Assembly: GCF_022829405.1 (NCBI RefSeq)
Contig: NZ_JAKSXW010000149.1
Location: forward strand, 186,001-250,000
Origin: Methylobacterium sp. J-076
GTDB taxonomy: Bacteria > Pseudomonadota > Alphaproteobacteria > Rhizobiales > Beijerinckiaceae
Length of the DNA: 64,000 nucleotides
Direction of reading: 5' to 3'
Shown: in pieces, positions 60,726 through 64,000 of the stretch
Layout of the letters: the number at the start of each line of letters is the position of its first letter
Numbering within the stretch: position 1 is the first letter of the stretch
Notes under the pieces: model-generated
Seen by the model: the letters and a program-made list of their open reading frames with translations, nothing else
Told to the model about the DNA's origin: nothing
Database searches by the model: none
Program-made: the position numbers and the translations under genes

Positions 60726-60974
60726 ATGCCGTGGTACGCCGTGCGTCCGCGAGACCCCGCCGATCCCCGCTGGCCCCTGCCGGGCAAGGAGCGGATCGTC
60801 CTGAAGGCGGACAATTCCGACGACGCGAGGGCGCGGTTCGAGGAGGCCTATCCCAGCGAGCCCTTCGGCAGCCCCACCGTGCCGGTCCGCGGATCCGGCC
60901 TGGGCAGCTTCCACGGCAAGGCCGTCGCCCTCATCGTCGAGGAGACGGACGAGCCACCCTCCCCGAAGGAGTGA
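60726..60974 (+). CDS. Small hypothetical protein
   Basis: Eighty-two residues. PWYAVRPRDPADPRWPLPGK, then LKADNSDDARARFEEAYPSE and FHGKAVALIVEE. Soluble, no signal peptide, no known domain; the opening and the length suggest a genuine short gene. Four bases separate its stop from the next start, so the two small genes form an operon. Confidence 0.6.
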   Translation: MPWYAVRPRDPADPRWPLPGKERIVLKADNSDDARARFEEAYPSEPFGSPTVPVRGSGLGSFHGKAVALIVEETDEPPSPKE

Positions 60975-60978
60975 CGCC

Positions 60979-61215
60979 ATGGACCCGATGAACCCGCTCC
61001 CGCGCGCCACCCTGGACGGTCAACTGGTGGACTACTGGCTGCGCGAGGCGGCCCGCCTCGATGCCCTGGCGGCCCAGGCGCGGTTCGGCTGGCAGAAGCG
61101 TGGCCTCGCCCGGAAGGCGGCCAGGGCCCGCGGCCAGGCCGAACGCAGCCGTGTCCGCGAATCCGCCCGGGCCGGCACGACCGAGGGGGCGTCCGCCGAA
61201 CTGAGCCAGGGCTAA
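60979..61215 (+). CDS. Small helical hypothetical protein
   Basis: Seventy-eight residues, largely helical and Ala/Arg-rich: DGQLVDYWLREAARLDALAA then RGLARKAARARGQAERSRVR. It follows the 82-residue gene by four bases. A coiled-coil or nucleic-acid-binding role is conceivable; nothing specific is recognised. Confidence 0.55.
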   Translation: MDPMNPLPRATLDGQLVDYWLREAARLDALAAQARFGWQKRGLARKAARARGQAERSRVRESARAGTTEGASAELSQG

Positions 61216-61305
61216 ATCGTATTCCCCACGCTCGAAGCTTTGCCATGGCCTTCCGGGGACGACCTCGGATATGCAGCCCGCGCCCCCCCTCGGTTCGGTT
61301 CGGCC

Positions 61306-62193
61306 ATGGAACGCTCGCAGCAAGCAGCCCTGCTCAGCGCAGGGATCGGCATCGCCGTCACGGCGCTGAAATTCTACGCCGCGTGGCTGACCGGCAGCCT
61401 CGCGCTGTATTCCGACGCCCTCGAGAGCATCATCAACGTCGTCGCGGCGGCGGGGGCGTTCATTGCCCTGCGCATCGCCGCCCAGCCCGCCGACGAGGAC
61501 CATCCCTACGGGCACCACAAGGCGGAGTTCTTCTCCGCGGTGGTGGAGGGGGCGTTGATCGTCATCGCGGCCCTGATGATCCTGCACGAGGCCTATAACG
61601 GCTTCCTCAACCCGAAACCCCTCGATGCCCCGGCCGCCGGCCTCGCCATCAACGGCGTCGCGGGGGTGATCAACGCCGTCTGGGCCTGGGCGCTCCTGCG
61701 CTGGGGGCGGGAATGGCGCTCGCCGGCCCTGATCGCCGATGCGCGGCACATCTTCGCCGACGTCGTCACCTCCATCGGCGTCCTGGGTGGCGTCGCGGCG
61801 GTGTGGTTCACCGGCTACCCCGTCCTCGACCCCGCCATCGCCGGCCTCGTCGCCCTGAACATCCTCTGGTCCGGCTACCGGATGGTCCGCGAATCGGTCG
61901 ATGGCCTCATGGACAAGGCCGCCTCGGCCGAGGTCGTGGGGCAGGTGCGCACGGTGATCTCGCGGCACGGGGAGGGCGCCTTGGAGGCCCACGACGTCCG
62001 CACCCGCTCCGCCGGCCGGGCGACCTTCGTGGATTTCCACCTCGTCGTCCCCGGCGACATGACGGTCGCGGAATCGCACGCCATCTGCGACCGCATCGAG
62101 GGCGCGCTGGAGGTCACGATCCCCGGCACCGTCGTGACGATCCACGTGGAGCCTGCAGACGAGGCGAAGGCCCAGGGCGTGCCGGTGCTCTGA
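61306..62193 (+). CDS. Cation diffusion facilitator family metal exporter
   Basis: Inner-membrane divalent-metal/proton antiporter, 295 residues from ATG 61306. Six helices: AGIGIAVTALKFYAAWLTGS, the SDALESIINVVAAAGAF metal helix, HPYGHHKAEFFSAVVEGALI, LAINGVAGVINAVWAWALL, DARHIFADVVTSIGVLGG (HxxxD metal site) and LVALNILWSGYRMV. The cytoplasmic C-terminal domain (HDVRTRSAGRATFVDFHLVV, IPGTVVTIHVEP) is normal. Zn(II), Fe(II) or another metal cannot be told apart. In the first site the usual Asp of the HxxxD-like pattern is not obvious (SDALES). Confidence 0.92.
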   Translation: MERSQQAALLSAGIGIAVTALKFYAAWLTGSLALYSDALESIINVVAAAGAFIALRIAAQPADEDHPYGHHKAEFFSAVVEGALIVIAALMILHEAYNGFLNPKPLDAPAAGLAINGVAGVINAVWAWALLRWGREWRSPALIADARHIFADVVTSIGVLGGVAAVWFTGYPVLDPAIAGLVALNILWSGYRMVRESVDGLMDKAASAEVVGQVRTVISRHGEGALEAHDVRTRSAGRATFVDFHLVVPGDMTVAESHAICDRIEGALEVTIPGTVVTIHVEPADEAKAQGVPVL

Positions 62194-62293
62194 CGGGGCG
62201 GAGACGCGCACCGCTCCGCCGCGCCCGCCCCTGCGACGGGGCAGGCGGGGGGACCTTGTCGATCCATGGAAACGAGTCCGGAAACGCCGCGGG

Positions 62294-63037
62294 TCAGGCT
62301 GGCTCGTTCAGGCGGCGCCACGCGAACACGCCGAACACGCCCACGAGGCAGGCCGCGATGCCGAACCATGTGAAGGCGTATTGCAGGTGGTTGTTGGGCA
62401 GATCGACCCGGAGCTGCCCCCCCCGGGGCCACGTGGTCTGGCCCGGCGTGGCGTCGGCCTCCACGAGATAGGGCGCTACCTCCCCGAGGCCCCGGGCGGC
62501 GGCGATGCCCTGCACGTCGCGATTGAACCACTCACCCCGCACCGGGTCCGGCGCCGGCACGAACATCGTGCGCGGCTCGCTGGCCCGGAGGATGCCGGTG
62601 ACGCTGGTCTCGCCCTCGATCAAGCCCGCCTTGCGGTCCCCCGGCGCCTTCAGCTCAGTCGGCACGAAGCCGCGGTTGACGAGCACGGTCCCGCCGTCGC
62701 TCCGGACGAAGGGGGTGATGACGTAGTAGCCCTGGAGGGCGCGGCCGGGGGTTTCGCCTGCGGCGAGGCCGTGGACCAGCGTTTCCCTGTCGTTGAGGAA
62801 GCGCCCGGTCATCCGGACATGGTGGAACTCGTCGGCCACCGGGTCCCAGGCCGAAGCCGGCGGGGGCGGCACGGGCGCGGCCCGCGACTCGCTCACGATC
62901 CGGGCGATCAGGTCTTCCTTCCACGCCTTCCGCTCGACCTGCCACACGCCGAGGCCGATGAGGATGGAAAGGGCGATCAGGCTCGCGAGACCCGGCGCGA
63001 CAAGGCTGCGCCACGCACCGGACCGCACCGCGCTCAA
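62294..63037 (-). CDS. SURF1-family cytochrome oxidase biogenesis protein
   Basis: Assembly factor for heme-copper oxidase, implicated in heme a insertion. 247 residues, TTG start that overlaps the DUF983 stop (TTGA). Seen: two transmembrane helices, near the N-terminus (LVAPGLASLIALSILIGLG) and C-terminus (YAFTWFGIAACLVGVFGVFA), flanking the domain with GVWQVERKAWKEDLIARI, GYYVITPFVRSDGGTVLVNR and WFNRDVQGIAAARGLGEVAP. Its place after ctaE and DUF983 is the usual cox-cluster order. GTG 63028 is an alternative start. Confidence 0.93.
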   Translation of the reverse strand: MSAVRSGAWRSLVAPGLASLIALSILIGLGVWQVERKAWKEDLIARIVSESRAAPVPPPPASAWDPVADEFHHVRMTGRFLNDRETLVHGLAAGETPGRALQGYYVITPFVRSDGGTVLVNRGFVPTELKAPGDRKAGLIEGETSVTGILRASEPRTMFVPAPDPVRGEWFNRDVQGIAAARGLGEVAPYLVEADATPGQTTWPRGGQLRVDLPNNHLQYAFTWFGIAACLVGVFGVFAWRRLNEPA

Positions 63038-63393
63038 AGCTCGAAACGGCCCTCCTCGGCCTTGTTCTTGAACTGGAGGGCGATGAGCAGCCCCTTCAGC
63101 GGCCGCACGAGCAGCAGGCTGAGGCCGATCGACAGGGTGAGGGCCACGACGGCGTGGACCCAGATCGGCGGCTCGTAGCTGATCTCCAGCCAGAGGGCCG
63201 TGCCGACCACCACCAGGCCGACGATCGACATCACGAAGAAGGCCGGCCCATCCGCCGAATCGAAGCCCGAATAGTCGAGATGGCAGGCCTCGCACCGCGG
63301 GCGCAGGGCGAGGTAGCCCTGGAACAGGTGGCCCTCGCCGCAGCGCGGACAGCGGCCACTGAGGCCTGTCGGGATCGGCGGAGGCGTGGGCAT
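63034..63393 (-). CDS. DUF983 domain-containing membrane protein
   Basis: 119 residues from ATG 63393. N-terminal zinc-ribbon-like pairs (GRCPRCGEGHLFQGYLALRP, RCEACHLDYSGFDSADGPAF), then two transmembrane helices (FFVMSIVGLVVVGTALWLEI and VHAVVALTLSIGLSLLLVRP). The family is regularly found in cytochrome c oxidase clusters, as here, though its function is not defined. A hairpin terminator lies between it and ctaE upstream. Confidence 0.92.
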   Translation of the reverse strand: MPTPPPIPTGLSGRCPRCGEGHLFQGYLALRPRCEACHLDYSGFDSADGPAFFVMSIVGLVVVGTALWLEISYEPPIWVHAVVALTLSIGLSLLLVRPLKGLLIALQFKNKAEEGRFEL

Positions 63394-63452
63394 GGTAGTC
63401 CAGACTTGCTTGGGGCCGCGATCCGGATAGCCCATCGGTGCCGAACGAAGAA

Positions 63453-63472
63453 GGGGCGGCCGAAGCCGCCCC
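63453..63472 (-). terminator. UUCG-loop hairpin after ctaE
   Basis: On the minus strand GGGGCGGC-TTCG-GCCGCCCC, an eight-pair stem with stable UUCG tetraloop, followed by TTCTTCGTT. It lies 41 bp past the ctaE stop and 59 bp before the DUF983 start, so the two may be separate transcripts or the hairpin may only attenuate. Confidence 0.75.
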
Positions 63473-63512
63473 GCCATGTGCCTAGGACATTTTACCCCTG
63501 ATCGCCGTGGGG

Positions 63513-64000
63513 TCAGTGGGCCGAATGGCCGATTCCCGAGCCCCAGACGTAGATGGAGGCGAAGAGGAACAGCCACACCACATCGACGAAGTGCCAGTAC
63601 CAGGCGGCGAACTCGAACCCGAGATGCTGCTTGGGGGTGAACGAGCCGGCATAGGCCCGCATCAGGCAGACGGCGAGGAAGATGGTGCCGATGATGACGT
63701 GGGCGCCGTGGAAGCCCGTCGCCATGAAGAAGGTCGAGGAATAGATGCTGCCGGTGAAGCCGAACTCCGCATGGCTGTACTCGTAGCCCTGGCAGGCGGT
63801 GAAGATCGCGCCGAGGATGATCGTCAGCCACAGGCCGTACTTGAGGCCCTTGCGGTCCCCCTCGAGCAGGGCGTGGTGCGCCCAGGTGATCGTGGTGCCG
63901 GAGGTCAGCAGGATCAGGGTGTTGAGGAGCGGCAGATGCCAGGGATCGAACGCCTCGATGCCCTTGGGCGGCCACACGCCGCCGGTGAACTCCACCCGCG
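63513..64000 (-). CDS. ctaE: Cytochrome c oxidase subunit III (partial, 5' end outside window)
   Basis: C-terminal 162 residues or so of subunit III of an aa3-type oxidase; the frame runs off the window edge. Seen: VEFTGGVWPPKGIEAFDPWH, LPLLNTLILLTSGTTITWAH with HALLEGDRKG, CQGYEYSHAEFGFTGSIYSS, ATGFHGAHVIIGTIFLAVCL and FEFAAWYWHFVDVVWLFLFA, all characteristic. A GTG at 63995 is internal, not the start. It precedes DUF983 and SURF1 on the same strand. Confidence 0.95.
   Translation of the reverse strand, partial: RVEFTGGVWPPKGIEAFDPWHLPLLNTLILLTSGTTITWAHHALLEGDRKGLKYGLWLTIILGAIFTACQGYEYSHAEFGFTGSIYSSTFFMATGFHGAHVIIGTIFLAVCLMRAYAGSFTPKQHLGFEFAAWYWHFVDVVWLFLFASIYVWGSGIGHSAH

Overview
The window is a high-GC chromosomal segment of an alphaproteobacterium. 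Rhizobiales-type gene order (rpsT-dnaA, anmK next to tyrS, a large PodJ-like polarity protein with Sel1 repeats, class II AroA, a ctaE-DUF983-SURF1 block), the general-stress-response signals and the codon usage fit Methylobacteriaceae (Methylobacterium/Methylorubrum-like) best. The genus is an inference: no rRNA gene is present. Almost everything is ordinary chromosomal backbone. There is no prophage, integrase, CRISPR array, complete insertion sequence or intact defence island.

Layout. 1-7.6 kb: tatABC, then convergent tyrS, divergent anmK with a stand-alone MrcB_N-type (DUF3578) gene, then a minus-strand group of two transglutaminase-like proteins and a response regulator with a NepR-like N-terminus. 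7.9-16.7 kb: a lytic transglycosylase, alaS, small secreted proteins, tRNA-Ala, a FYDLN-type zinc protein, aroA-cmk and tRNA-Lys. 16.7-28.9 kb: a collagen-like secreted protein, a DUF938 methyltransferase, metY, a long acyl-CoA dehydrogenase, the PodJ-like protein, DUF3429, icd and a TrmJ-type methyltransferase. 29-34.3 kb: ccmAB, a distinctly AT-richer stretch with one small orphan gene, rpsT and dnaA (probably close to the replication origin), and ybgC. 34.3-41 kb: DUF4142, ruvB, small secreted proteins, a GGDEF protein with a degenerate receiver, a LuxR-type regulator and topoisomerase IB. 41-50.6 kb: glycosyltransferase, ETFB-type methyltransferase, FMN reductase, cytochrome b561, a double-Inh protein, a 2-hydroxyacid dehydrogenase, leuC, tRNA-Leu and secreted proteins including a PepSY protein. 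50.8-59.1 kb: a complete kdp locus (a 29-residue membrane peptide, kdpF, A, B, C, D, E). 59.1-64 kb: small proteins, a GST, a CDF metal exporter, SURF1, DUF983 and a ctaE gene cut by the window edge.

Regulation gives the strongest hints of something new. Two perfect CtrA sites (TTAA-N7-TTAA) and one near-perfect site lie upstream of genes of unknown or polarity function. A perfect EcfG-type general-stress promoter (GGAAC-N16-CGTT) sits beside one CtrA site. Seven GANTC (CcrM) sites crowd into about 250 bp before dnaA. With the NepR-like/receiver fusion, these suggest cell-cycle and stress-response control over poorly characterised genes.

A degenerate palindromic repeat family is seen three times: between tatC and tyrS, at the edge of the AT-rich island, and inside the kdp operon between kdpB and kdpC.
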